A stretch of DNA of 64,000 bases from Combretum micranthum (taxonomy: Eukaryota; Streptophyta; Magnoliopsida; Myrtales; Combretaceae): the NCBI GenBank assembly GCA_024138025.1, contig JAMXBD010000392.1:868001-932000 (forward strand), in the 5' to 3' direction. Of this stretch, positions 1-12,869 are shown piece by piece. Within the stretch, counting starts at the first letter, position 1, and each line of letters starts with the position of its first letter. The notes below the pieces were generated by a model, which searched no databases, was not told the DNA's origin, and was given only the letters and a program-made list of their open reading frames with translations. Made by a program: the position numbers and the translations under genes.

Positions 1-3000
1 CTTAATTTTTAAATTACATGGCCCTAAGATATATTTAGAAAATTAATATGGTTAGTTAACCGATATTTATCATTGGTTTTGTCTATAGATATGGTTTTAT
101 CTTTTTAGCAACGGGAAAGGAACAAAGTTGTATTTCTTTTCCCTATAGCAAAAAGAACCAAGCAAGACATGTTCTGAATATAGAAATGGTATCCACCAAG
201 CTTTAGGCCCCAATCATCATTTTCATTTGGAGTTGGAACTCCGCTACATTTCTGAATTGATCATGCTATTCGAGATACGGTTGCTTAGAAAGCTGTGACA
301 CTTGGATATAACTTGCATTCTACATATAAAATAAGGGCCAAGAAAGAATATGAGAAGAATTCTGTCTTAGATCAAACAAAATAAAACAACTACACCTTGT
401 TTTGTCTTAATATCCTATTGGAATGTTGTAATTCACCATGTTTAAATGTTCTTGTTGGTTGGTGTTTTGGTTTTGGGAGTGCTCCATCTCTAACTAATTA
501 GGCGCTCTAATGAGTAAAAGAAGCACTTGGATCATGTGGTTGGAGTGGTCCTAAGTGCTTCATGTTTTTTGTTTGGGCACTCTAGCATAGTAGAATTGGG
601 CGTTCGGACTAGGCTTTATCTAGCACGTTGTGGACACTTTGATGGGAAGGCGATGGGCTATAGTAGTGTCGTCAGCATTCAAGTCCAACAAGGGAACAAT
701 AGCTAGCTGTTAGCTCTCTCTACTTGCTGGACTCCTGATTGGACTTTAGTTCATTAAACTTGTTCTACAATTTATGCATGCTTAATTGGTTATGTAAGGT
801 TGCTAGCCATTCAACTTTAACGTGCCAAGGAGTTTGGCACATATGGTTGATTTGAATTAAAACACTTAGCCATGACAATAGCTTTCATTTGACTTGGCAT
901 CCTTTATTCACTAAAATAACAATTAAAAATATGTTGTTCAGGATTTGGCACATCAAATTGTCTTCAAATGTCAAAACCAAATAGCTTTTGTGACTAAACA
1001 AAGACTTTCATGTAACTAACATGAACCTATAATTTAACTGGACAAAGACATCAACTGGCAATTGAAGAATATAAAAAAAAGTCCACATTTAATCCACGAT
1101 GAGAGCTGCATAAAGGATGATGGGAAATGTTTTCTTCTATCGTGGTAATAATCAAAGAAAGGCAGCTTAATTAAGCAACCAAAATCATGTTAGTCATGGT
1201 AAATGTTTGATTTTGCACTAGAATTTGTTCCTTTTCTCAACTACAAAGTTAGTTTATATTAGAAAAAAAAACAAAAGAAAAGGAAATTTGCTATGGTAGC
1301 TCAAGGTTTGCTACAACTCTTGGTTTGGTGGTTGCTGCAATTTCAATTTAGTGCAAAAACTTCATGACAAAATCTGACTTTGGAAATGGAAGAGACTCAA
1401 TTATACATCTACTAGAAATGGGAAGGAAGAGACTTAGATTATACATGCCAAAATTTGCAAGTGACATATCCTCCAAAAAGGGCATAAAATTTATCATCGA
1501 ATATATAAACCTGCACTAATGAGAATGAATGAATAAACCGCAACCTATATTCCTTACTTGTGAATGCCAAAACTTATCTTGAAGAACTTCTTTATACAAG
1601 TGGCTAAATGACTAATTTACAATCATGAAAAGGGACTATTGTTCCAATTAAGTCATTTAATCTGAAATTGATCCTTTTAGCAATTCATGCATAAATGACC
1701 AAAATCATGCAATTGACCATTTTATAATGGAATTTCACAATATATGTGCTATTATATGCATAAATGTGCGTTAAAAGTGGGGATAAATTTGTACTCCTAC
1801 ACATTTTTCAATAGTTTTGGCGAAAAGTTAACAGTAGAGCTTTCAAGCGTAAAAAGCACAGTAGGTTGGTTTAACATAAAAAGCATCAAGAGAAATGAAG
1901 CCTTAATTAAATTAAGAATTTCAATAGCTAGTTTTCCTGGCATTAAAGAAAAATATTTAAGCATCTAAGGGCAAACTAGGCATAATACATACAGAAGGAA
2001 AAAAGGTACTGAACCATTCTTAAAAAGAAAAAATAAGTCGTTCTAAAATGTAAAACTAAGCTAGAATGAACAATATATTTTAACATATCTTTCCTATTTG
2101 CTAGAGAAATCAATGTTGTCATCTTAAATGGAAAATGTAAACTATGTCAAGTGGTATAATATAAAGGATGGTATAAAATCATTTTATTCCAATAAATTGC
2201 AAAATTAATTCCGACCACTTTCCCCTTCATGCAAGCCCCATGATTAAGTATTTTCAATCAATACATCCCCTGATATGAGGAAAAAAACCATGTGGGTTTC
2301 TACAAGCTAAAAAAATCTCAAGCTTCAAATATAATTATGTAAATTCCCATAGGTAATGATTAACAAAACTAAGTTTAAATCTTGATACATATCAAGAATC
2401 TACTAATCCTTAAACATAAAACTAATACGAAAAACATTTTAACAAAACAATACAAAAAACAGAACTTGTTGGAACCATGCCACATAAACATTTTACCGAA
2501 AAAAAGGAACCAAAAACGAAATTGAAATCATTATGAGCCAAAACATCAAAGCAAATACTAACATGAAGTCATGGTTTTGATTCTACAAACAAGACTATGC
2601 CACACAAAACACAATGAAAAAGCAAGAAAAGAGTAACATACACGATACTTAACACAAGGAAAGAATGTCGAGAGACCACCATTGCTTTGAGAAGATCCTG
2701 ATTGCACAGACATACATTTTAGGAAATAATTACAAGCTATAAAGCATAAGGATATAAATTATGAACACAATGAAAAGAATTTACTGAGGCTAATTATCAT
2801 AAACAATGGCTCTAACGCAAATCATCACTCGCTTAAACCACAGTTATAGAGCTTTAAACCTCATGATTTATATCATAAATATATATATATATAATATAAT
2901 GTACATAATACAAACAAAAATTACTATATTAGTTGATAATTTAACAAAAAATGTAGATTCAATGAGTAATTAACCAAAAACTGCTATTTATCATTACGAA

Positions 3001-3689
3001 ATAGGAAAACATGCAAATGAAAACTATGGACCATATGTACGCATCGCAAATAGAATCACAAGCATAAAATAGTCAATGATACACAAGTGTATATGGAGAG
3101 AGGGGGGGAGAAGGGGGTGGAGAGAGAGACATACCAGAATAGACAAGGAAAACATGTTGGGATTGAAGGCGTTGCTTGACAAAAAGAAACGTACACTATG
3201 TTATAGAGAGGAGAGAGAGAAGAGAGGAGAGAGAGGTACCTGGATTTTACATACGTAACTTTGAGAGCTGAGAGGGTTTGGGCATTGCTTATGGAGAAGA
3301 AAATCAATAGTGATTGTATTTGATGTTGTTTTGACATGCTCTGACTAAAAATTATGGCGAGAGTTAATGTTATATTTATTATTTTTTTAAACAATAAGAA
3401 AAAGAAGGCTAGGCAAGATAAACTAAAAAAGAAAAAGAAATTTAAAAAAATGAAAAAAAAAAAACAACAAAGTTGTCTTGGTCATTTCACTTAAATATTA
3501 AGATGAAAATAAAAGGCAAAAAATAAAAATAAGAGGCTGGTATGTTCATTTTATTTGATTTATATTATATTTTTACAATATGATTGGTCACATTTGCAAA
3601 TAAAAAAAGAGTTACAGATCAAATCATAGGCCCACAAAATCTAAAATTGTTTACAAATGTTACCAATTTCATATTTAAACTAATGGTTA
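1..3689. other. gene-free AT-rich stretch
   Basis: No open frame here looks like a conserved protein; the short frames are AT-rich and lack recognisable motifs. It holds poly-A runs, a TA-rich tract near 2880-2900 and a purine-rich GA tract near 3090-3240. It may be the interior of the CACTA-type element whose inverted terminus lies at 3769, because no matching left terminus is visible in the window. Confidence 0.5.
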
Positions 3690-3769
3690 ATTAACGTGAC
3701 TAAATGATAATGAAAGGATAACGTTTACAAAATATGCAAACGTGGCCATACATAAAAATTCTTGTAGTG
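3690..3769 (-). mobile_element. CACTA transposon terminus (right end)
   Basis: Read on the minus strand from 3769 the sequence begins CACTACAAGAATTTTT, the classical CACTA terminal inverted repeat. It is followed by a subterminal imperfect inverted repeat, CACGTTTGC and GTAAACGTT around ATATT. The same layout, facing the other way, occurs at 57187. The three bases after the terminus are ATA, and the next bases (TCACGAGC) continue a repeat also found at 25590, which fits insertion into that repeat with a 3-bp target duplication. The other end is outside the window. Confidence 0.7.
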
Positions 3770-3772
3770 ATA

Positions 3773-5000
3773 TCACGAGCATTACTCCTTTGATGCCAGT
3801 TTAGTTCTCGTAGAATGATCAGAACAAAGGTACTCATGTGTAGAACTAAAAGAAATGTCATCTAGAAAAACCAAGCATGTTACCAGAGAAGCGAAATGCT
3901 AATACATAGCAGAGTTATTATAAATGCAATATATGCAAATGATGCAATGCATGTCCATTTTCATTTATGGTACAATAGTTTTTAGTCAATTTTAAGAGAT
4001 CATACAATTCACAAATAAACATCAACATGCTTATACAATAATTATCATACAATAGAATTATCACTTATATTATGAAAATATGACAGTCAAGCAAACACCA
4101 AGCATCATGCAGTATACCCAATTCAGCATGCATAGCGATTGAATATATTATTACAAATGCAGCTATACAATAAGCATAAACAATGTGATAAGGTCAAAGT
4201 TACTTACTTGTTATCTTAACTAATGCTATTGGAAGTCAAAGAACTATTCTATTTTTCCTATAAAATGAGATCATAGATATCTATTACTATACGACTATTT
4301 TATATAATGATATTGATAGTATTCTTTTAGGTTCTATTTATCAATTTTAATATATTTTTGTTTACTTAGTTAGGAGCCTTAACTTTATACAAGTTATGTT
4401 TTCTGGTAAAGTGTTGTAGAATTTTATTAAGAGAACTCTTCTTAATTTATAGAATATTTTAAATCTTATTTAATAATTTTATTATTAAGTTTTTATTGTT
4501 TATGGGTTTTTTTAGTTGTCTACTTAAGGTAGTTGATATTTGCTATCTATTATTTATTTTATTTTGCTTGTCTTGATCTTAATTGAAATCTATATTTTAT
4601 TTAAGGTATTTTCTTTATTCTAAATTTATTAAGTTTCTCTTTCGTTAATGTTTGTATTGGTAGTGAAATTTTATTATTTCTTCGTTTGTCAACCTTATCT
4701 GTCTTATGTTAAGAAATTTCTATTATTTATATAGTTACATTTAGTATTTAATTCTTTAATTATTTTCTAACATATTCATGGTTTCCTATAGTTTAAATAT
4801 ATATTAAATGTTTATTAAACTTAAATTTTATTTTATCGAATAATTATAGAATTTGTGTTCAATAGTTTAGTATTTTATTATTGTCATCATTTTATATCGT
4901 TCTTTAGTTTGACCACCTTATGATAACTAATATTTGCTTTCTATTATTAATTTTCATCGTGTTTCTCTTAATCTCATTTCATGTTATTATCTGTTATTTA
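3773..5000. repeat. dispersed LTR-like repeat, copy 1
   Basis: Collinear with 25590-26420 over most of its length. Shared stretches include CACGAGC near the start, TCTAGAAAAACCAAG, ATGCAATGCATGTCCATTTT and TATATTTTTGTTTACTTAG. It has no coding capacity. The composition resembles the long non-coding LTRs of plant Gypsy chromoviruses in reverse orientation, but no LTR boundary pair is visible, so the family is inferred. Confidence 0.6.
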
Positions 5001-6969
5001 TAAGAATTACATTATTCTTAATTAACTTATTCATATTTTCCATTCTATATATTTACTTATATAGAATAATTATTGTACAATTATTAATCTAATCTTCTTA
5101 TCAATATAAAAAAGTTGTTTCTTAATTGTAATAGCTAAAGTTTAATACTTAACAAATATTTAAGTATAATAAAATATTTATTTTTATTTATAAAATTTTC
5201 ATGTTCTCTTTATATGTATGTATGTATGTATGTATGGTTACGGACGAAACAAATTTTGTCTAGGAAAATTTTTACACATACGCCATCTAACGCCATGGCA
5301 TTGAATCTTAGGCTACGTGTTCGCACGTTACAAAATTTACGTGACTTCACTCCAGTGTATGCTGGCTTGAAGGCCACCAGTGTATCCAACGTACACTATC
5401 GATTTAAATACGTATCCCACCACCATTTGTGTATTTTTACACGTAACAAATATTTTACGTAGCATATTTTAGGGAAAGCTAACTTAAAGGCCGCTAGCTC
5501 TTCTACATACACCACCGACCTTAGCCATGTGCACCGCTGATATAGGGTCGATGTAGGTAGTGTTCATCATCTTCTTCATTTTTCTTCAGTTCATAATTTT
5601 TTTTTTGTGTCATACATGTATTATACTAGTGTTTTAGCTCTCTTTAAGTGTTTTTCCATGATCCTGAGCTATTATTCGTGATATACTAACACATATAACA
5701 TCTCATAGTCTTCAAAATACATGATTCCCTAGCTTCTACACATATCATAGTGTATAAATGGAGTTTTAGATTGGAATATTACCTTGTTTGGAGTTGCAAA
5801 GGAGATGTTTAACCCTCCCTTCAAGCTTGATACATACCTAAGTTGATAAAAACATTATTTAAGCTAGTGTTTATTGCATATACTAACTTAAAATGAATTT
5901 TACTTACCTTACTTTGCTTACTTCCTAAGCTTGTGTTTGGATCTTGTTGAAGCTTATTAATGGCTGTGTTTGTATGTGTTTTGTGTGCTATTTTGGTGTT
6001 GTTATTTTGGGCTTTATATCTCATGCCAAGTAGAAAACATGCTGCTCAAAGTGTGTTTATGTGTCTTGTTCCTTGTTCATTAATATAGTAAGTTTTATAG
6101 GCAAAGAGAAGGCATCTTCCCATGAGAATTTTTCAGCCAAGAAGGAAGAGATTTTCTACCAAATTCCAACTTGTTTTGCAATGGGTTTTACTACATTAAT
6201 TGAGATGTTGATTTGAACAAATTTGGTTGGTTTAAACCATTCTTTATCTTCACTTTTATTACTAATTTGATCCATTTTTTTGTAGTATTCAGCTAGGAGA
6301 TTTTTTTGGAACAATTTCAGCTATAATTTGCATCCCATTTCCACCAAATATGCATATTAAAAATAAATTTAATTTAATTAATTTACGTTTATATTCTTTA
6401 GTATTGACCAGTTTTTATTTTTTTCGTATTTTATAATTCTATTGATTTATCTTTAAACTATCTTTTTATAACTAATAGGTTCTAAAAATTAATCGTCTTT
6501 TATTGTAATTGAAATTTAAGATCAAATATGATTATTTGTTGAATTATTGATTCTTGTCATAGAATATTATCTTTTACTGTATATGAATTATTTATCCTAA
6601 TTATTAATAATAGTAAATTATCTAGTGCTATTTTATAGTTTTAAAATATTAAGGATAATTTGAAAATCATTATATCATTATTAGAATCTTATTTTTCTAA
6701 GTATTGAACTTAAGGAAACTGATTTTGAATTTTGCAATAACGATCGTTTATCATCGTTCTTTATTTATCTAAAGTTATAGAAGTAATAATTTTCCTTTTG
6801 AAATTGTATTGGCAATGATTTTAATTTTTTTAATTATAATCAAATTTGTTCATACTTCAATAATTTTATTCATGAAAAATTAGGATCGATTTTTGCTACT
6901 TTTTATTATAGTTCTTTGTGATTCTATATTATATTTTTAATAATTATTATCATTATGTTTCGTAAAATT
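5001..6969. other. gene-free stretch with a TATG microsatellite
   Basis: AT-rich DNA with no recognisable gene. A (TATG)n microsatellite lies at about 5210-5235. A GC-richer island at 5280-5540 (words such as ACGCCA and GGCCACCAGTG) may be the interior of the same degraded LTR that starts at 3773, because the solo LTR at 10156 also has a GC-rich island in its middle. Confidence 0.4.
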
Positions 6970-7110
6970 AGGGGATTATAGATGATCTCATGACAAAGAT
7001 TCAATATCCATTGCAAGAGAACTTTATAATGAAGAAGTGTCGTGTGGGCTGTAATTTGGATTATCCTTATGATGAGATTGTGGTTTTCAGAGAGGCTTAG
7101 TGGTTGTTCT
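6970..7110. repeat. stray fragment of SDE3-like upstream flank
   Basis: Matches 17440-17560, just upstream of the SDE3-like gene, in the same orientation. The shared words include GGCTGTAATTTGGATTA and GAGATTGTGGTTTTCAG, with diverged sequence between them. No coding part of the gene accompanies it. It marks a further duplication of this locus left of the solo LTR. Confidence 0.6.
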
Positions 7111-8984
7111 CATGAATTGTATGGGAATCGACTTAGCATGGAAAAGAGGTCTTTGTCAAATAATAAAAGTACAAAACTCTTCAGGGTAAAGGAAACAAAT
7201 CAATGTATTTTGTTGGGAAGGAAAAAGAGATGTACTCTAGGAATATTGAATATTTTCCTTCTTTTATTTTTTCAGATGAATCATAATATAAAAATATAAT
7301 AATATTATATATACAATATTGGAAAATGCACTTTAGTAGGTTAAGCTGTACAAGAGAATTAGCTTGCATTGGTAAAGTCTTCTTCCAAATAATGATAGAG
7401 AGCCCCCTTTGAACGGGAAAAAAAAAGGAAGATGAAAGAAAGAAAGAAAAGAAAAATTCAACTATAGCAAGCATTCCTACTAACTGAGAATGACATTCCT
7501 AAAAGACTTTTTTTTTTCTTTTTTTTTTTTGGGGGGGGGAGGGGGGTGGGTTATGTGGGGAATTTGGGTTGGGGGGTGGGGGGATGGGCGGTGCCCAATA
7601 ACATTTTTAAAGACTAAGAAATTATAATCAATAACACGGATTAAAGCAAACTAGCAACTTTGACCCTAAGAACTTAAATGGACACGTAAGTTCAAATCTT
7701 TGTGTTTATTTTTAAATGATTACAATTTTCTTACACTCTAATCAAAAGAACTGAATCTAATTCATTCATTGCAAAGATATTTATTCACACTATTATTTAC
7801 AATCTTTATAAGAACCATAATATAAAATTTAATAAATAGAAAGAATCTTAATTGCTCTAAAATAATGGAGGAAAGGACAGAGAAAAAGCTTCCCCCACAT
7901 GAGAGAATATATAATGATGTGGATCTCACTTAGGATCTTTTGAGTGCCATGTCAACTTCCTAAAAAACCGTTTTTCTTAATTACCTTATTATGCTTTTCT
8001 TTTTCTTTTTTTTTTTCTATGGCCCAATACCTTATTATCTTATTCGAACGTCTCCATTTAGGGTTGTTATGATAACTTGTGCTTTCCTATTGGTCTATTA
8101 TGACATTCATTTAACTAGAAAAAAAAACACTTTTTCATAGGTTGTTCAAGTGACTCAAAATAGGTATAAAGAATTATTGCTAGTTCAAATTAGGTAAAGT
8201 CAATTGTAATTACTACTAATGTGCTAGGGGCTGATGTAGAATTATATGATTAAGAGACCGCATCTTAATTGAGTTAATCTTAAAATTATATATTTATATT
8301 TACTTGCTATTACAATTATATTACATCTTTCATATTTATGGAATCTCATAATGATTTTATTATCATATCTTTTAAAACTTCATAAAAAAAAAGTTAATCA
8401 AACAATAATTAAGAGATTGAGTGCATTTTATAAGAGATAGTACAAATGTCACTTGAAAGTTAATTATTAATAAAAGGATATATAGATTTAATATCTGTAT
8501 AAATTTTTCTTTTAACAAAAATAAATTATAAAATATATTTAGGTAAGATATCTATTCAATAATTTATGTTTATTTTCTTAATATTACATGTAGAAAAAAA
8601 AATGTTACTAAATCAAATTATACAATTAATATGTAATACGGTTGCTTTAATCACAAATGGATCATAAAATATCTAGAAAGAATAACTACTCAATAATTCA
8701 TATAATTTTTAGCAACATTAATTATAGAAAAAAATTATTAAATCAAATTATATAATTAGTGTATAATAAGATTTAATTGTAATATGGATAATATAATTAT
8801 TACTTATATTACACTTTGAATATAAAATCTTATTCATAAAATTTATTTAGTTAGATATAATTTTATGATAAAGAATTTAATACTATTAGTTACTATGAAA
8901 GAAAAAAGAAACAGACACAGACACAGACACACACACAGAATAGTTTATGTAATACATGCATATTGAAAAAGTAAAAAAAGTATA
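7111..8984. other. gene-free stretch with a T/G homopolymer tract
   Basis: No convincing gene. A striking T-run followed by a G-run lies at 7508-7585. Two loosely similar AT-rich blocks of roughly 130 bp (around 8525-8640 and 8670-8765) share AAATCAAATTATA words. A CA/GACACA-rich microsatellite lies at 8911-8937. Confidence 0.4.
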
Positions 8985-9050
8985 CCTAGTATTTTGAACC
9001 CATGACCTTATGAATGTAAAAATAAATATATAACCGCTACAACACACTTA
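8985..9050 (-). repeat. possible tRNA-derived (SINE-like) fragment
   Basis: On the minus strand it reads TGTAGCGGTTA, then about 35 bases later GGTCATGGGTTCAAAATAC. This resembles the spacing of an internal pol III A box and a B box (GGTTCAANNC) in tRNA-derived SINEs. No poly-A tail or target duplication was found, so this is tentative. Confidence 0.25.
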
Positions 9051-9182
9051 TTTTTATGTGATAGTTTATTCTTTATAATATACATATAATATATAATTTT
9101 TTTCTTTTTTAAATCATTTAATTTTTTTTTACATAGTCGCTACACCATACTTATTTTTATGTGATAGTTTATTCTTTATAAT
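9035..9182. repeat. 103-bp direct repeat, two copies
   Basis: The words CGCTACA and CTTATTTTTATGTGATAG, continuing into TTTATTCTTTATAAT, occur at 9035-9079 and again at 9138-9182, an offset of 103 bp. The spacer between them is AT-rich. Confidence 0.7.
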
Positions 9183-10150
9183 CCAAACAAGACTTGCCCT
9201 TGGTTGCTAAAATGAACTCTATGCATTGAGTCTACAAGACAAAATAGTGTTAGTGGTGCAACAGGGTTTAGCACGATGCAGCTACTCCAATTCTTAAGTC
9301 AATTGGCATGTTGGTGGTGAAATAGGTAATAAGTATAAGCAGTTGTCCAGACAATGTTAAGGCTCTAATGGTACTAGAGGAGATCTTTATAGTAAATTGA
9401 TCCTGATGGTTACTCGCGTAGAGGGATCATAGGATGATAAGTGGTTGGCAACAATTATCGAGGATGTGGGGTGAGCCCACCATGCCGACCTTAAGTAATC
9501 AAGAGGGAAGCACCAAGTAGAATTGAGTTAGGATCTGTTTGGTCAAAACATTCAATAGTCATTTTCTTAAGCCAGGGAATTGCTTATCCCACTATACTCT
9601 GGATTAGTGAAAGTAGGTCGAGCCTAGGCCTAAAGGGTCAACCCAGATGAGTGATGGGTTGGACTAGACTTGGGAGGCTCATAACCTATATTTGACCATC
9701 AATAAGAATGATATTAAATACCTTCATCATAAGTGCTTTGAGAGAGATGTAGAGAGAGATTTTAACAACTTTTTGAAATAAGTAAGATAATGTTTTATGT
9801 AGGTACCTTCTTGATTACTTATTATATTATGGTTCAAGACTAAGTTTGTATTTGGTTTTTCAATCTTTTAGACAATAGAAGCTTAATTAGAATGGTAAAA
9901 TCGTTATATGATATCAAAATGGATAAATTATAAGAGACAAAGAGAGAAGATTGCTTGACTATTTATAGTAATTTTGACTTATGCATTGACTCACATTATA
10001 GGTCAATGTCGGAATGTGGTTTTCTTCACTGCTTGATTCCATTAAATTCACATTCTAGGAGTAGAAAAATTCTTGCTTCTAAGCAATGCAGCCAACCTAT
10101 TTTAGTTTCTAGCTAAGCTAACATAGCATTATGGACAAATGTTTGTTACC
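9183..10150. other. gene-free stretch
   Basis: Mixed-composition DNA (the 9200-9700 part is less AT-rich than its surroundings) with no long open frame and no motif I recognise. It could be relic element DNA. Confidence 0.3.
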
Positions 10151-10543
10151 CTTACTGAAATAGCCATGAATTCCTTAAATTATATATTAATGTGTTATTG
10201 GAATAATATATATATGTGTTTAGTTAATATAATTAGTGAATATGTTAATTTATATGTGTATAGTATAATGAATGTGTGTGTGTCTTTTTCAAATTAATAT
10301 GCAAGTATTATGTTTAGAATTTAGTAAATTCACTTTTGAATTGTTTAGATGTATGACAGAAATTTTGGCCAATTTTAAACCCACTTTTTAAGCTTAAATT
10401 CAACCCAAATGCATTTGAAATTTGCCTAAATTAATTCTAGGACAAATGTACCCCTAATGGCTAAGTTTGGATGATAATTGACTTGGTTTAGACTTGTTTT
10501 TGACCTCTTTTTGGGCAGCCCTATTACCATCCGAATTTTCATC

Positions 10544-10544
<1 letters not shown>

Positions 10545-10578
<34 letters not shown>

Positions 10579-10583
10579 TTTCT
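10545..10583 (+). repeat. CTTT microsatellite inside the solo LTR
   Basis: A run of about nine CTTT units with a few substitutions at the right end. Confidence 0.9.
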
Positions 10584-11059
10584 CATCCCAAAATCTTTAA
10601 CCTTAAGCCAAGACTTATTACAAGCTTTAGGATTTGAACATTATCCCAAGTCAAGATTTAGTCATGTGAGTTTAATACAAACTTTATCCTTTAATTTATG
10701 TTCTATATTGTGTTGTGTGTAAATGTTAAATAGAAATGATTTTGATGTGATAATTGGTGTGAGATGGATTTGGTGCATTGATGATAGTCTAAATGAGATT
10801 ATGTGGCTAAGGAGTAGTAGTCTATATCTTATTTGAGTGTTGATGTGTGGGGATGAGTATTTTGGAAGATTGAAAATTGAGTAGTTGAGTTGTGAATTGG
10901 AAGTGTGATTAGAGTTTTGATGATTAGAAGTAGTATTCATGTTATTAGGATAGTGTTTGGATCATATAGCAAACTTTGGAAGGTTTGAATTAAGTTTGGG
11001 AAATTTTTGAAAGTTAACAAAGTTGTAATAAAACAGGGGAAATCAAAAACAATTTCCGT

Positions 11060-11465
11060 ATAGGCTAAAATTTGAACGTACGCCGGCATCTGGGGTTTCT
11101 ACGCCATCGGCCTATAGGAGGTGTTGGAAGACCACAGAATCAAATTTCTTAAGGCCGATCGAACGCCACCGGCTTTCGCTGGAAAAGTCAACCGGCGTTC
11201 ATCCTTTTACATTGTACGTCGGCTATTGGGAATCAAAGCCGCCGGCGTATACTGAGAGGCTGCTAGTGTATCTGTGTAAGCAGCCGGTTTACACCTCTCT
11301 GGACATTTTGAAAAATTTTGGATTTGGATTCTACGCTGGCTCAAAGCCGCCGGCATAGAATGAAGGCAGTCGGCGTACCCTTGAACACTGCCAGCGTTGG
11401 CAATGTTGATTTTAAGAGTAATGAACACCGGCTCAAAGCCGCTGGCTTTGAATACCGGCATATCC
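11060..11465. repeat. GC-rich island with repeated GCCGGCG-type words
   Basis: Inside the solo LTR. Words such as GCCGCCGGC, GCCGGCATC and CGCCGGC recur roughly every 40-60 bp on both strands, in an otherwise AT-rich LTR. Similar words (ACGCTGCCGGCGT) recur at 56910-57060 in the truncated LTR-like segment. Confidence 0.6.
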
Positions 11466-11983
11466 CCTGCGCTTTTGAATTTTAAAAACTTTTTTCAAAA
11501 TTTTCCGAAGTTTGATATATGATCAATTAAGTATTTGTTAAGCGTCTTTTGATATAATGGGATGTTTAAATGTTCATTTATGACCATGTACTAATTTATT
11601 TGAATTTTTTTGATTTATTGTATTTTCAATTAGTTAATTAGTACTCAGGCTAAATGTGAAATTTAATATTGATTTAAACAGTGATAGATCCTCACCCAGT
11701 CAACCCCGTTAATTCCCGAGCTATATCAGGTACGCAGTAACTTGTCTGTCTCTTTGCTAGGGTAGGCATCAAAATCAAACTACTTTAAAATAAGAAAATA
11801 CTATTGATATATGAGTGTTGATTGTCGTTGTTTGCCGTTGAATCTGGTTCGAAGAGCGGCACCCTGCTCAGATTGAGGGCAGGGTACTTTCTCGTTAATG
11901 GATAGAATTGTTTAGGAGATATGAGTATCCGAGCTGCTCATATCAACCCCCTGAGCGTCGTGATGCGTTACTCAGGATCCCTT

Positions 11984-12063
11984 AGTATTACGAGCTACGC
12001 CAGAAGATGGGGCTGCCTAGTCTAGTATTACGGGCTACGCCAGAAGATGGGGCTGTCTAGTCT
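11984..12063. repeat. 40-bp tandem duplication
   Basis: AGTATTACGAGCTACGCC and the following AGAAGATGGGGCTG occur twice in direct tandem with a 40-bp period and two substitutions. It lies inside the solo LTR. Confidence 0.85.
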
Positions 12064-12869
12064 GTATGAACAGTAGGGACCACTCAGGGAGGCGGACGTA
12101 ATACTAGATCCTTGTTGTCCGGAGTTTGAATACTCCCGTGTTGTCTTACTAACTAGAGACTTAATAATGAACAAGTGATTATTGCATAGTGCATTTAGTC
12201 TAAGAATGTGTGATCTACTTCGCATTTTGTATTCGTTACTTTTGTACTAGGCCTTTGGCTCATATTTTATCTATATCAGGTGATGATTCCGATGAGTTCT
12301 ATATGAGTATGGGGTACAGAACCGACTTTGAAGATTTTCTTGATGGGTTGGAGGATTAGAGATGACCATGGACTCAATGGACCCCTATGAATGTAATAGA
12401 TTAGATGTGATTCTTTTTGGGTTGATAATGTAATTATAGTGTTAGTTGGGTTGTGTTTTGAGGATTTTGGTTAAGGCTTGTAAGAAGCCTTTGGATGTAA
12501 TATGTATATATATGTATGTATTTAGCTAATTAGAAGTTGAGTTGTTTCCTTTGCCAAAATGTGTGGTAGTATTGCTTTGCTTAAGGTTAAGAGAAAAAAA
12601 AAAAGATTATATGTCTTCCATTGTATATATATTTATGGAATTAGATAAACAATTACTCAAACAATTTCTTTAGGCAACCTTACATATAATCTTAGGGGTT
12701 CTATTTGTATTGGGGACCGTTTCTTATTATCAAAATATAGGGGTGATAGCGGGTCCTTACACTTACAATGTTGTTACAAGATGACAAGTTAAAACAACGA
12801 GAAATTATATGTAAAAGGTCCTCAAATAGTTAGTGCAAATCATAATGATACAACAAAGTATTTTGTCTC

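Larger units (their letters stand above)
10151..12766 (+). mobile_element. solo LTR of a Gypsy-type retrotransposon
   Basis: The body runs from TGAAATAGCC at 10156 to GGGTCCTTACA at 12761, so it has TG...CA ends. It is flanked by the identical 5-bp direct repeat CTTAC (10151-10155 and 12762-12766). No second LTR, primer site or polyprotein adjoins it, which indicates a solo LTR left by LTR-LTR recombination. The 2.6-kb length and the ending GGGTCCTTACA are typical of plant Tekay/Del-like chromovirus LTRs, and that ending sets the plus orientation. The family is recalled, not tested by search. Confidence 0.75.

Noticed and set aside
200..360. Possible Copia RNase H tail (RYHF-like text)
   Set aside because: A faint resemblance only: a few residues with an internal stop and no supporting neighbouring domain.
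3056..3394. 112-codon minus-strand frame and its plus-strand partner
   Set aside because: Arises from purine-rich GAGAGAGG sequence; Ser/Leu-rich translation without any recognisable domain.
12028..12225. 65-codon minus-strand frame within the solo LTR
   Set aside because: Overlaps the 40-bp tandem duplication in a non-coding LTR; no motif.
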